From NCBI GenBank assembly GCA_947172415.1, contig OX359191.1:2108001-2172000 (forward strand): a DNA stretch of 64,000 bases, in the 5' to 3' direction. Shown one piece after another: positions 22,534 to 34,107 of this stretch. Made by a program: the position numbers and the translations under genes. Every line of letters starts with the position of its first letter. Within the stretch, counting starts at the first letter, position 1. Below the pieces are notes generated by a model that was not told the origin of the DNA, did no database searches, and saw only the letters and a program-made list of their open reading frames with translations. The DNA comes from Chondrosia reniformis (Eukaryota; Porifera; Demospongiae; Chondrillida; Chondrillidae).

Positions 22534-24557
22534 ATGATTTATTCATTAGAAATAGTCTGTTCTATTTTAACCCTTCTCCTTGTTGTAAGCTCAGGTACAG
22601 TCCAACACTCCTCAGGTTACACTTGTCAAAAGCACTTGCCTTGTTACAGTACCGATGCAATTGTAGAAGCAATCATCTCAGACGGAGGAAATCATCAGAG
22701 ATTAATAGAAGCATTCTTCCCCATCAACCATGCAAAACCTCAGTTTTTACTTTTTATTATTTTTACAAATGGAACATCCATCAAAGAAGAAGTGTGCATT
22801 GACAAAGAACCCTACGTTGGTATTGTATTTGAATTAAATGGATTAGAGAATGTCTACGGTACTATGTGGTATTCCTCTACCATCAATACAGTAGTGTCAA
22901 CCGTAATGATATCTGAAATGGCTCTACTTATACCACAGGGAATTCTTGGTAGATTCTTTAAAGAAAATCCAATCATTACAGACTATAGTGCCGTTTGTCT
23001 TACGCTTCCTTATCTGAAGCCACCAGATAAAAGTGACTCACAGATCAATGATGTATTCCTTCCTGTTGTTCTAGTGGTAAGTTTGAATCACTGTAAATGA
23101 CTATGCAGTCACTTCACATGCACTTGACATACATCTACGTATGCATGTAAATTGCTGGAGGAGCTTGTATGTATAGAATAAATATGGATGATCGCTTAAT
23201 GGAAATATATACTACCAAATGTCTATATAAGTCTAATGTTGCAACCATTTATTACCTCCAGGACACATGCAATCCATCGAGATATTATAGTTTTTTGTCT
23301 ATATAACAATTATATAGTTCATGATGTATATAGAGTCCAGTACAAATCTTGAAGTTCTTATCACTGAAACTGCATGCATACATAATATACCATTTGTAAA
23401 TGTACGTACGTATATATTGTATGATTAACTCTCGGTCTCTTTTCATATACTATGTATATATATGTATGTTATAAGTCATAATCTGTGTGTTTGTTTATAT
23501 AAATACATAGTTGAAAGAGGCAATTTTGAGAGAAAGAATTGATAACATTGCATATAGCAAAGCCGTGGGGTTTGCTTGTGGAATAGAATCTTTCAACCAA
23601 CAATTCTGCTATTCTGGATGTATTCCATATCCCAACCCAAGAAAGAACCCTATTTCAATTACTAATTTATTTATACCAGCATTAATTTTCATTTGGCCCT
23701 TCGGCATAGTCATACTAGTAATGAAGTGCAGAATTAGAGAGTCTATTACCTCACAAATAACTATTGGAGTATCTGAAATTCCCACATTTAGTGTAACCTG
23801 GGCCATTATAATATTCTCCATTTTCTTCTACATCTACATGATTATTCATAATACAGCAGTGGCACTCTCGTTCCTATTGTCTGAGCTGCATTATCATCAT
23901 GAAAATGGGACCAATGGAATTATACCAAAAGTTGGTATTGGTATGTGCATTGCATTATTCTTGAGTGTTGTTTTGACCATAGCAGTTTCTACTTCAACAA
24001 AATTTCCAAATCAAATTGTTCCTGTACCAAAATTTGCTGTAACTGTTTGCACCTTGGTAACTTTTAAATGTGTCAGTTACAATAGACTTAGCAAATTTAT
24101 ATTGCATTTTGGCATCTGGATTGTGATCAATGCCTTTGTAATGTGTGTGTGTTACCACTTGCCAATGATGTTTATAGCTGTATTAACCGATCCTTACAGG
24201 CATACATTCATCATGGCATCTATCTTCCTATTTGCTACCTCCACCATCACCTTCACAGCAGCAGTCTTCAGCATTGATCAAGTTTTTGTCTCAGATTGTA
24301 GAGTTTCTGTCCCATGTAAAATTGGCATTAGGCAAGGACTGTATTGGCTCTACATTACAACATTGTCTATTTTTGGAGCCACATTTCTAGCAAGTGTTCA
24401 TTGTCTTCTCTTACTGGACAAGACTCTACCATTAAGCTACAGCATAAATTTTTCGTGGCTATTTTCTACGTTAACAACTATATCAATACCATATCTTGTT
24501 CTCAACCTAGGAAGTGTATTTAACAGAGTGATGAAAATGCCTCTGCATGGAATGTGA
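22534..24557 (+). CDS. type A seven-transmembrane receptor-like protein, copy A1
   Basis: Exon 1 is 22534-23076 (ATG, donor GTAAGT), exon 2 is 23511-24557 (acceptor ACATAG, TGA); phase 0, 529 aa. A signal peptide is followed by a roughly 190-residue ectodomain with spaced cysteines (TCQKHLPCYS, VCIDKEPY, AVCLTLPY), the NGT glycosylation sequon in FTNGTSI and the block FELNGLENVYGTMWYSS. Exon 2 adds FACGIESFNQQFCYSGC and then seven hydrophobic segments with basic residues on the cytoplasmic side, LTDPYRHTF, an FSIDQVFVSDCRVSVPCK loop and a short C-tail. This is the topology of a GPCR-like receptor, but no DRY, NPxxY or adhesion-GPS motif is visible and I do not recognise the family. It lies inside an APH intron on the opposite strand. 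Confidence 0.8.
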
Positions 24558-25130
24558 TCCAAATAGACAACAAAAAAGTCAAAATGAATTTAAAAGACAA
24601 ATTGTGGTTTAACATGTATCCTGGCATGTAGAGTTAACATGTATGCATATTTGTATATGCATGCATGTGTTTTATGTATAGGAATATATACGTAGGTTCT
24701 ATGTGAAAGGGTTTTAGGTAGATAGGTGTTTTGAAACCTAGTAAAGTCATACAGTAATTATCATTTTTCATATTTAAGTATGTATAGAATATTGTAAAAT
24801 GATTACCTGTGTGATATTAAAATGAATTTGAAACCAGACCTCCAACAACCAACCAAGTCCACCCAATCTCTGCAAACTAACCAAGGACGCAGAACATGTA
24901 TATACACTATACGTATAAGTACCTATTTGTAGCTCGGGTAACGAGCTAGAAAGTTCCTGCACCAATATTGGTGATCAAGACTTGGAGGAATCTCCCTCGA
25001 AGAATAAGACAAAGTTACAGGGCAGGAAGACCTATATATATAACTTGCATACATTTACGTAGACCTATACACATATTTATATACACATAGACATATAACC
25101 TACAATTAACATATGTAGGTATACACAAGG
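24558..25130. repeat. 3' flank of A1, duplicated at 36072-36650
   Basis: Nearly identical non-coding sequence follows both type A genes, including AGCTCGGGTAACGAGCTAG (itself an inverted repeat) and CAAGACTTGGAGGAATCTCC. No gene seen. Confidence 0.6.
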
Positions 25131-25460
25131 GACATCATATGACATACGTATATAAAGGCCTTAGCCTTTTATGTCCTTGTGTACAAGTTACAAAATGATC
25201 TCTAACCCTGTTGATTATGCCAATGCAGGCAACCAACCATTGGTATTCTTAGCTCCCTCACAAGGCAAATCAAATCCGCTGTAGTTATTAGCTGAGACCC
25301 CTTTAAGACTGGAACCTTTGTTGATATAAGGCATGCAGATGCATCATCTTCAGTCTATACTAAGGTGAAATTGGTAGGTCATGTTTTCTACCTTGCAAAT
25401 GGATGATCTGTATTAACTATTTAAAATACTGATTATCCTAGGGGTCACTTGGATTTCTTT
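25130..25460 (+). repeat. dispersed repeat R1, copy 2
   Basis: Matches the other R1 copies, with GGACATCATATGACATACGT at its left edge. The frame open in other copies has a TAA here, arguing against a coding role. Confidence 0.6.
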
Positions 25461-26240
25461 AAATTTGTACTGTGTAGTACTTGATTATAATTATATATCA
25501 GGATAAATCTATTAGGATAGCAAAGTATGGTACACTTACATCATACCAGCTGCCATATGCATGATAACTAAAAGGAGCAAACTTCACCACAAATGATCTT
25601 GATCTTATATAAAGTCAGCTTGTAGGTAAGAGCTGGGTTATTATTTCTAAATAATATGAAGAGAACTACAAGATAATATATACATAAGACATTTTTCACA
25701 AACCTGCTAAGAGGAGTTGTTTCAAAACTTTCTCTAGTTCTCTGTCCAGAGCTACTGAGTAAACTCAGAAATCTTGGTAGAAGAGCCATCTATTGAAGAG
25801 TAACCACGTATCACAAATTTTTGTCAAAGGTATATAATAAAAAAGTCACTGTATAGAAAGATATTGAAATATAGCTTTGAGATCACTTGATATATAGCTA
25901 CAAAGTTTATATGTTTAACTCTCAGAATGGTATTTGATTTGTGCATGAACATGCCTATACGTACCCAGGCAAATAGTATGAAAAGGAATTTCCCTATATG
26001 TGTATGTACGTATGCATGCAGTATAGCCATACAGAGGTGTGTTGCCACAGGATTATATTGCTTCAGATCTATGTATATCTATAGATTTATAGCTTTCCAA
26101 ACTAAGGTAGAAGACATACATCAAATGTCTAAATACAAAATTCATGGAATTTACCCTGTCATTCACCCTTTTCTATCGTTATTTATAATGTTCAGGACAC
26201 TTAAGCATTCTCAATCGTTAAGATTTTAAATATATATATT

Positions 26241-26320
26241 AAAGCCCAATGAAGTGGCCAAGTAGTTAAATTCAAGTGCAGGGGCATGAATTTTTAAACT
26301 TGAAATACTTGTTCATATAC
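26241..26320 (+). repeat. tRNA-like SINE remnant
   Basis: AGTGGCCAAGTAGTTAAATT resembles a tRNA A box region, and about 60 bp later TACTTGTTCATAT (TACTGGTTCATAT in the sister copies) resembles a decayed B box. The same stretch is present in unit 2 (37787-37865) and unit 3 (47126-47215), so it predates the duplications. Confidence 0.35.
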
Positions 26321-26708
26321 GTATATTGAAAGTTCATCATAACCCACTGAAGCTTTACCCTGCTAAACTACTGTATGTGATATTCATATTAACCTTGTGA
26401 TGTTGTCTAATTGTAAATGTGTACGAAATTAATAGAGTTTCCATGATATTGATATAGTATTGGCACTCTTATTTCTGACCCTATATGGAATTGTTAATAT
26501 TATATAGATATCATGAAGTGGCAGCATAATATACAGAATGTATTATATGCATGTACAGTACAATGATCCTTACACATGTAGATATAAACTCAAAGTAACC
26601 AATCATATATCTGCGAGAAATGGTGTGTTTACAAGCTATATGGTAACGAGTTAGAAATAAACATGTAACAATGTGTATATATTCAGATTCACTATAACAT
26701 GCACTCAC

Positions 26709-26790
26709 TTGCAAAGCCTGTTCATAGTCCTTCATCTTATAGTTAACTTCACCCGCCAAATGATGAGCCTTCAAGTGTGAGGGGATGGTG
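26709..26790 (-). pseudogene. stray TPR exon, unit 1
   Basis: A single minus-strand exon with acceptor TTTAG and donor GTGAGT that matches exon 56294-56214 of the TPR gene (KAHHLAGEV, KMKDYEQALQ). One extra C in the CACCATCCCC run makes it 82 instead of 81 bases, so even if spliced it would shift frame. Flanking text also matches the TPR gene introns, so genomic DNA, not cDNA, was copied. Confidence 0.7.
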
Positions 26791-27292
26791 CTAAAGTAAA
26801 CATAATACATTGTATAAAAATAAAACGGACAAACAATAATATTATTATATTGTGTATATATACACACTTTGTAGAAACTGAATGTACATAGAATATGTAG
26901 TATCTTATTATAGTAAATAAGGGATGATGATAAAGGTAAAAGTTAGTATATAGAGTTACAGTTAAAAATTCTAATGGACCTTTTTTTTCAATACGATATA
27001 CAAAAATGGATTGCCATAAAAACATGAAAAATGGTGTTCTATATAGATGTTTCAATGTGTATATATTCAGATTCACTATAAGGCTTAGTGTTGATATTAA
27101 GCTATAATATGTCTGTTGTTAGTTATTATAAGTCTTTCAAATTGAAACATCCGTTTATATATATATACAAATTACAAATTATACATATATATACGTATGT
27201 ATTTAGTAACTTATAAAATATAGGATGGTGAGGTGTATATTTAAATATTAGCAAACTTTAGAACAAAAATCCTTCATCCTCCTCATTCATTG

Positions 27293-27320
27293 CTGAAGAA
27301 GATCTACTGGTTGAAACGTC
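27293..27320 (+). ncRNA. hammerhead-core-like motif upstream of B1
   Basis: CTGAAGA, a short helix (GATC...GGTT), then GAAAC and GTC. The order CUGANGA-helix-GAAA is the conserved core of hammerhead ribozymes. Identical motifs lie at 38783-38810, 48188-48215 and 61031-61058, always about 140-190 bp before a type B ATG. A minus-strand copy at 31247-31219 has the canonical CTGATGA. Whether any folds and cleaves is unknown; stem II is short and imperfect. Confidence 0.35.
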
Positions 27321-27457
27321 AAAATTTGATACTCAAATATATACCTCCTCCCATATTTATAGTATAAAGGTGCAGTGAAAAATTGACCATTTTAAATAAA
27401 TGGTATATTTATACTTCTATTTTATTTATACTTGCAATTGGTAATAGCAACTTTAAC

Positions 27458-29507
27458 ATGAATATATGGTTCCTATTGCTCAAAGGGATTGCTCTACTTA
27501 TCCTCACTGGTCCTCTTGGAGTTTATGGAGATCAACTCAACCTCAATAACTCAGACACCTGTCAACCTCACAAAGTTTGTAACAATGCTGATGATATTGT
27601 GACAGCTATCATTTCTAATCAAGAAAACTATCAAAGATTGATGGAAGCCTTCTACCCAGTCAACCATGGAGTGCCTCAGTTTGTTAGTCTCATATTCTTC
27701 ACTAATGGAACTCCCATTTCACAGCCACTGTGTAACCAGACACCATATGCAGGTATGATCATGGAACTCAATGGAGAAGATAATGTTTATGGAACTATGT
27801 GGCATGCGTCTTCTGCTAACATACTGGCTACAGGAACTATTCTCAATGAATTAGGACTAATGGTTCCGCAAGTAATCTCAGGAGTATTCTTTAAGACCAA
27901 TCCTATTATAACTGCCTTTCCTCTTGTATGCTTGACTGTTCCTTATCAAATACCACAAAGCAAGACATTGTTACAGTCAGATACCTTACTTGTGGGTATG
28001 CATGCTTTGTATGTATGTACATATATATATGTATATATATTGCATGCATCACACATATCCAGTTTGAAGGTACCAACCAGCTGCAGCTAAAAGATCAGAT
28101 GATAGGGATTTCTGCTAACTATGCCAAACATATGTATATATCTTTGAGATGGTTCATCTTTTAGTCTTTTGAGTATCTAGAGAGACGATGCATTTGATTC
28201 GATTCTTATCCTGATTTGGTTGTTTTGACCTTGGGGGTCTTCTTCAGCAGCGAAAACACCCAGGGTCGAAACGTCAAAATTCCTAAGGAACCTGCTAATA
28301 AAAATTTACAAGTACTGTATTTATATGTCATTTTCACTTAAAATTTATTAATTAATTTTCTCATATATCCATTGATTTATATATACCTTGTCTATACAAA
28401 AGGGAATCCTGTAGATGTCTAACAGTAACATAATAAATCTTAAAACTTACTTGGGATGTCAAATCCTGCATGACATATGTACATATTTTCTTTAAATATA
28501 TTTAGGTCAAGGAATCACTTTTGAAAAAGAAAGTCGACTCCACAGTCTATTATAATGCAGAGGGCTACAGTTGTGTGATTCCTAAAGTGAATAAAATATT
28601 CTGCACTTTTCAATGCATCCTGGTACAGGAAGTCTATTGGATAATTGTTTTTAGAATTGGTGCAATGCTCTTCTGGCCAGCTACCTTGGTCATAGTTGCA
28701 AGACTATTGAAATTGAAGGCTTTTTTTTTGCAACTAGATCTTAATGTTTCATCATTCAGTATATTCTGGGGAATATCCTTATTTTCCGTTATTTTTACTA
28801 GTTTATATAATATAAAAGCTATACTATTCGCATTTGCAATAATTCAAGTCAACTGGAACTGCTACGAGCTAGGCAATTTTGAGCATGTGTTTGGTATCAG
28901 CTATTTGATGTTTGCAGTGGTAGTATTTGCACTCAGCATTGTATTTACATTGAAGTTAGACATTCCACATCACCTATCTGCACCACAGTCCATTATGAAT
29001 CTGCTCAGATGTGTGACTTGTAATGTTTTTAGAGCAGAAAAGGTCAATAGAATAGTTCTAAAGTTGGCAATTTGGAGCATTATTGCGTTGCTTGGAATCA
29101 CATTTTGTCAAGTGTCCATAACTCTCCTAACTGTATTAACAGATCCTTATAGGAATGGATTCCTTTTTGCATCTATTATGCTTCTTGCTTGTGGAGTCAC
29201 TTCTTTATTTGCAGCACTGTTCAGTTTAGATCAAATTTTCATAACAGACTACAGAGTTGCTATTAACTGTAAAGCAGGTTTGAAGAGATGTCTCTCATGG
29301 TTATTCCTCATGACAGTATCATTATCTGGAGCAATGTTCTTTGCAGCTATCCACATCTTGGTTCTCATGGACATTAGACTACCTCTGAGATACAGCATCA
29401 ATTTCAAGTGGTTCTTCTCAATCACAATATCTATGCTTATACCAACACTGACAATTTACTTGAAGAGGATCATCAACACATTAAATAATGTAGTGCAATC
29501 ATCATAA
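27458..29507 (+). CDS. type B seven-transmembrane receptor-like protein, copy B1
   Basis: Exon 1 27458-27991 (178 codons, donor GTGGGT), exon 2 28506-29507 (acceptor ATTTAG), phase 0, 511 aa. ATG 27458 is chosen because text upstream of it differs between copies while MNIWFLLLKG is constant and starts a signal peptide ending near VYG (residue 24). Ectodomain: CQPHKVCNNADDI, FYPVNHGVPQF, FFTNGTPIS, LCNQTPYAG, ELNGEDNVYGTMW, VCLTVPYQIP. Exon 2 adds SCVIPKVNKIFCTFQC and seven hydrophobic segments at about 224-243, 263-288, 315-335, 369-393, 400-420, 444-467 and 481-499, then a roughly 12-residue tail. Basic residues favour an outside N-terminus. The C-terminal half (LTDPYR, FSLDQIF, RVAINCKAGLKRCLSWL, LPLRYSINFKW) aligns with type A. 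Family unknown. Confidence 0.85.
28205..28305. repeat. inverted hammerhead-like repeat in the B1 intron
   Basis: A minus-oriented GACCTTGGGGGTCTTCTTCAG is directly followed by a plus-oriented ACCCAGGGTCGAAACGTC, forming an imperfect palindrome. The same insert sits in the intron of every type B gene (about 39720-39800, 49140-49215, 61955-62025). A relative with the GTTTCGACCCTGGGGGTCTT arm is at 33780-33830. Confidence 0.5.
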
Positions 29508-29961
29508 ATCCTATTATATATATGTATATAGTTGCAGTTAAAATTATGCATGTATTTGTAGATGACACCTTAATTTTTTGATCAAGTGTTAACATGCAGC
29601 ACACCAACTGCAAGTTTTACCTGAATACAGCTCTCTTTATTAATTTTGTTAAATGCGGTATACGTATTGGAATTTTCAACATGCACTTGCATGATTATAT
29701 GTAAAATTAAATGATGCAAGATAGGGTAAATATGTAATTTGCAGATGGAGTCTGATTACAAAAACTTCAAAACACATGCTTATAGAAAGCACCTATACAT
29801 AAGCAACAATTAATCAAAAAGGATGTTCACCATTTTAACCAGTTAATCTGTGAATTTTGTTACCTCTTTAAAGTCTATTTGCCGATGAATTATGTAATTA
29901 ATCACAAAAATAAAGCACTCAAAATACAATCATTGCATGCATTATCTATACTAGCGAACTA

Positions 29962-30184
29962 TTTTCTACAAAATAGTGAAGATGTAGGGATGGCACAAAA
30001 AGCACAGAAACAAGAAAGGGATGTTACACAGTGAAGCATTAGCTCTATATATATGCATGAATCATACAACACCCTTGCTTTTAGGATTCATACATATATA
30101 GCTAATGCTTCACTGTGTAACATCCCTTTCTTGTTTCTGTGCTTTTTATGTCATCCCTACATCTTCACTATTTTTGTAGAAAAA
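29962..30184. mobile_element. foldback (MITE-like) element, unit 1
   Basis: Arms 29962-30044 and 30100-30184 are near-perfect reverse complements (for example GGGATGTTACACAGTGAAGC against GCTTCACTGTGTAACATCCC) around a short AT-rich loop. It is present again at 63700-63914 downstream of B4 but absent at the matching places after B2 and B3. No transposase is encoded. Confidence 0.75.
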
Positions 30185-30811
30185 TTTTATTGTTCTCTAG
30201 TTTGTGTACTTTTTATGGAGTATAAACTAGGAATTCGATTTTATTTAAACTCATTTTGGTTTCGCAATCTTCGACTGATATGACGTCATTAAAATGGCGA
30301 ATTTATTGAGGCCTTGACTCTGGGGCCATGAAAATCGTCATACTCAATAATAGCGTTATCGCTACAAAAGAATACAGCTCTGCAATAGAGCTGTATTCTG
30401 TATTGTTTCGTTTAACAATTAGTCCAAAAGCTTATATAGTTTTTTAGTTATGGCTGGCAAAGAAGAATAAGAATAAGAAGAATATGAAGAAAATGGGAAT
30501 TTTTAAAGTTTATTATTTCGCCAGCGGGACATATTCGCTTGCCTTTAAGGTCTTTATAGAGTATGTATATTGTATATTTAGTCATACATAGCCTTGTTTT
30601 GTCGATTTTCGGCCTATTTCGGGATTTTGCTCCTATACCAATGTATGGGGAAAACAAAAAGACCGCGTCATCCCTACATAGGGAGTACTACCGTACTCCC
30701 TGATTAGGTACTGTAAATGCTTATATATGTATGTAATGTAAATCATGATGTATACAGTATCATATAAATATGTTAAAACCTGAATAATATATGTAGTAGT
30801 GTTTAACCTAC
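30185..30811. other. spacer after the foldback element
   Basis: Non-coding. It contains a small inverted repeat (TACAGCTCTGC/GAGCTGTATTC near 30370-30400) and a TCATCCCTACAT sequence at 30670 that repeats the right arm of the foldback element, so the insertion may be compound. It occupies the place where gene J copy 1 should have its transmembrane exon. Confidence 0.35.
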
Positions 30812-31461
30812 TAGCCTCAGACTCTACTTTAGGAGTTATACATGTAGTAGATTCATCCTCACAGTACATTGCAACTGTCACTTGTGGAATAAATGTAAAA
30901 CCTGTTGACAATGCCTATTGAATAATACCAAGAAAAGAATTTATGAACCAATTTCCTGTTTTAAATCTTCCTGTGAAGACTCTTGACTATAATGGCATTG
31001 TTGAGATATTTATATATTTATTATATAATGATCATGAACAATGTATATTCTATAAAGGCATTTTGACATGGACATAATATACGTATACTCCTTTCCACAT
31101 ATATATGTACATACGTATATATATATATATACACACTTGAAGTGATAGGGTTTATTTGTCGCGATTGTGATGATATATGTAGTTTATTGAGCAACAGCAA
31201 CATTAAATCTTTGGAATAGAACGTTTCAACCAGTAGGTCTTCATCAGCAATTACTGTTATCTTATTATTGACATCTTTAGTGACAGGAGAAAGTGGTGTC
31301 GTGGATGGAGAAGGTGCGGATGATGGAATAGAGGACATATTTGCAGAGAAGGTGGAGCTACCAGTAATGGGAGAGCGTGTAAAGCTCATATCCTTACAGT
31401 ACATGTGGATCCTTGTAGCTGGTAAAATATCCAGTACAACACCTATTACTCTCACATGTAT
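30812..31461 (-). pseudogene. truncated receptor gene J, copy J1
   Basis: Exon 5 equivalent at 30914-30812 is intact (34 codons, TFIPQVTVAMYCEDESTTC). Of exon 4 only 31461-31270 remains (GVVLDILPATRIHMYCKD to PVTKDV). The second cysteine domain is replaced by unrelated sequence containing a minus-strand hammerhead-like motif. The exon 4 acceptor has changed from CTGTAG to CTGTAA. Exons 1-3 lie beyond the duplication breakpoint and the transmembrane exon is missing. Confidence 0.7.
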
Positions 31462-31644
31462 TTACAGTATATAATTAAAGATGTAGTGTAGGTATATATG
31501 TATATGCATGTGTGATTGGGAGCATGTGTATATGTTATCAGTTGCATAAGGAAAATTACACTGTTTTGTGACTGGTTATACATAATATGTTTAATTTAAG
31601 GAGGTTAACTGTATGTACAGTATATAGACAATAAAAATACCACA

Positions 31645-31915
31645 TAGCCTAGGAAAGTTTGGCAGCTAATTTATTTTTCCGGTTTGGCGGTTTTGACAAC
31701 CAATCTGCCAATATTTCCACTCCAAAACTACACTGAGCATAGGAGAACAAATTCCTTGTCAGTGAAACTCACCAAATGCCATAATTTGAGCAATCCGGCA
31801 AAGTTTTGGACAAAATTTATTACAAATATGTCGGTACTGGTATTGTATGGTAATGTATATTTTATAATATTGCACACATATATATATATAATAGGTTATA
31901 TTATTACTTAATTTA
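31645..31915. repeat. intron repeat shared by the three J copies
   Basis: Sequence from AGGAAAGTTTGGCAGCTAAT through GAGCATAGGAGAACAA to the unit end recurs at 42840-43118 and 52465-52700. It is rich in TTGGCGG/CCGCCAA-type text, probably an old element within intron 3 of J. Confidence 0.45.
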
Positions 31916-32409
31916 CTGAGTATGTACATTTAAAAGGTTGTTTTGATTCAGTAAACAGAATAGAATGGTCTGAGAGATTCCCACTCCTCCCACTCATGAT
32001 TTCCATATTTAGCTAATTGGACAACCTGCATGCCCTGGGCATGCCCAAGTTTGTTCATGGAATAGCACTTTCAACTTTCCAAGAAATCAGGCATTTATTA
32101 CGCTGTCACTACCTGTAGAAACCCTGATTGCAGTAGGTACTAGACAAGTGCAGTACCATTTGCCATATATTCTCTTGTTCTTCTGCTCCACTGGACCAGG
32201 CAGCTGTTTCTAGGAATACCACCCTTCATCACTAAACTGAGGCCTGGGGTCTTTCTTCTTTGAATTCTTAGATCCTTCTCTGCATATAGTTTATTCTGTC
32301 CATGAGAACATTATAATTCACCAAATATGGCTGTGACATGAAGAAGTGAGGTGAGGAGATTGCGAGGCACTGGACTACATCAAGACAGGTCATCTGGCCA
32401 AGATGATGG

Positions 32410-32689
32410 GGGTGCTGGTGGCCTGGTAGTTGAGAGCAAAGATTAAAGAGCAAGACACAATGGGATGGCCAGGACTCACCTCCAGGGCAGAAAAGAAAAA
32501 AAGAAAAGTGACCCCCTGCCATCAACATCAGCCCTGACTGATTATTAACCGATTATTAACTGATTAGTGTGTATGTGTAGATGTTTACTTTGATTTCAGT
32601 GTATTAAACTGGGCCCCATGAAAAGTAGCCTTTGGCTAATGGGTCACCCAGTATAAATAAGATAAGTGATAAGTGATAAGTGATGATGG
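32410..32689 (+). mobile_element. SINE-like insertion with target-site duplication
   Basis: A 280-bp block absent from unit 1 at the same place. It is flanked by GATGATGG at 32402-32409 and 32682-32689, the expected target-site duplication. The 5' part (GCTGGTGGCCTGGTAGTTGA) is tRNA-like and the 3' end is a GATAAGT tandem tail, as in SINEs with a LINE-derived tail. It has no open frame of note. Confidence 0.7.
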
Positions 32690-33711
32690 TGTCTATTCAA
32701 ACTCTTAATATTTAATTGCCCTTCTTTTCCACCTCTAGACGACACACATATATTTTAATGATATTGGAACATCCTTTCGGGTTTGGGAGGGTTAACAGAC
32801 ACAGTCTGTTGAAGAGAATTCTTCCAATATCATTTGAAATCATAGGTAAATGTAAAAACAAAACTTTCACTATTCCTGGCAAACATTATTGCAATTGAAT
32901 AGGGATTTCGGAAGGCGCTGGATACTTGACTCAATGTTTTAACTATTTAATAGCATTCTCTGAAAGAGGCTTTTACTAAATCGTCTACTTATTCTCGACT
33001 GAGGGGAATACGGCTTCAAAAAGATACTCGTACTTACTTATGTCGATTTGAGACACCAAATTTCGTGTCACTAAAGGTACTCTGTGAAGAACCAGTTTAC
33101 ATGCATCACATGACGCTCAGTGTATCAGCCAGCGAAACGAGACGACTTCCTACATACCTTTTATGGATTGGGTGTTTGCAACAAGTTCCTTTTCCGCTAA
33201 AAACTGTATGTTCTAGAACCCACCACGGAATTCATGTAATTCATTCTACATTGAAGACCTAGCTGCATGTATAGCTAGGCAAATTGCCCCTGACAGACTG
33301 GCATAATTTAAATTAAGCCATTGCAGGACTTTCACATACACATGGACACCCACCATGATTTCTATACATTTCTGTAAGTGCGGAAAAGTCACTATACATA
33401 CATACGTATATGGTATAAGGTGTAGTTATAATTGCATTCATTGTTCATGATCCAGTTAATTCTACTTAAACAAATATGTGTTAGAACCTAGACTGCTGTT
33501 GCTGATGGAGATCTAGCTTTAAGACAACTGAAATTATAGATTATAAATAAACATACTAAATATCATGTATATCTACATTTAATTTCTATAAAAGAATACA
33601 TTATACATATGTACATTGAAACAATTATGTAACTCTATATATACAGATGGGAATATTCTATGCTATTCAACTCTAATTAACCTCCACATATTCCACGATA
33701 ATAAAAGATGT

Positions 33712-34107
33712 CTTTGTAAAGGTTCATCTTTCGACTTTTAGAGCATCTAGAGACACAGTTTTTTCGATTCTTCTGTCTGCCAAACGTTTCGACCCTGGGG
33801 GTCTTCTTCAGTGACTGGTGTTGGTCTTCAAGGTGTCTTCATTTATAGGCATCTTTTCCCGCCATTTTCGATTACCTCATCAGTGATGTCATCGGTTACA
33901 TCATTTCCGGAGGAAGGAGAGGTGAAGGGAGTATTCATAAAAAAGGGTTTCCAACCACTTCTTAGTACAATTCCTTGATCTAAGTTCATTTTTACCTGAC
34001 ATTGTTGGATCTTCAGGGCTTCCTTAATTCTTCTTCTGTACCAGTTCTCTTCCCTGGGGAGTAGTGGAAACCCTTTTTTATGAATACTCCCTTCACCTCT
34101 CCTTCCT
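33712..34107. mobile_element. inserted element with 41-bp perfect inverted arms
   Basis: The left part (33712-33830) resembles the hammerhead-like inserts in type B introns (GTTTCGACCCTGGGGGTCTT). Arms 33912-33952 and 34066-34106 are exact 41-bp reverse complements around a 113-bp loop. Its insertion coincides with loss of most of an APH exon, an R1 repeat and the start of the adjacent type A gene. Confidence 0.65.

Larger units (their letters stand above)
21516..25789 (-). pseudogene. truncated APH-like kinase copy, unit 1
   Basis: Minus-strand remnants in gene order: exon 1 at 25789-25704 (MALLPRFLSLLSSSGQ start, intact phase), next exon 25646-25540 with 4 extra bases (ACTTTATATAAG) that break the frame, and exon 4 at 21644-21516 (43 codons, EYHIMECLHGDIPVPKP and FIIVEYVE, intact). 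Exons 5-10, including the catalytic loop, are gone: intron 4 text joins the flank repeat near 21137. The intron between 25540 and 21644 has grown to about 3.9 kb and holds the + strand type A 7TM gene plus two copies of a foldback repeat. It cannot encode an active kinase. Confidence 0.75.
20026..31916. repeat. segmental duplication unit 1 (about 11.9 kb)
   Basis: Begins in the upstream flank of gene G and ends in what is intron 3 of receptor gene J. The same order recurs in units 2 (31917-43119) and 3 (43120-about 52700). It carries a truncated APH gene, a type A 7TM gene, a TPR exon fragment, a type B 7TM gene, a foldback element and a 5'-truncated J copy. The head-to-tail junctions at 31915-31916 and 43118-43119 read AATTTAC/TGAGTATG, joining text found unjoined at 52691-52701 and 20025-20034. 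Confidence 0.75.

Noticed and set aside
23609..23821. Minus-strand open frame within gene A1, repeated at 35119-35331
   Set aside because: Antisense shadow of the conserved 7TM exon; conservation is explained by the + strand gene.
26241..26320. tRNA gene
   Set aside because: Only A-box-like text and a decayed B box; no cloverleaf or anticodon stem could be formed convincingly.
31268..31474. Plus-strand open frames at 31268, 42489 and 52177
   Set aside because: Antisense of the Ser/Pro-rich linker of J exon 4.
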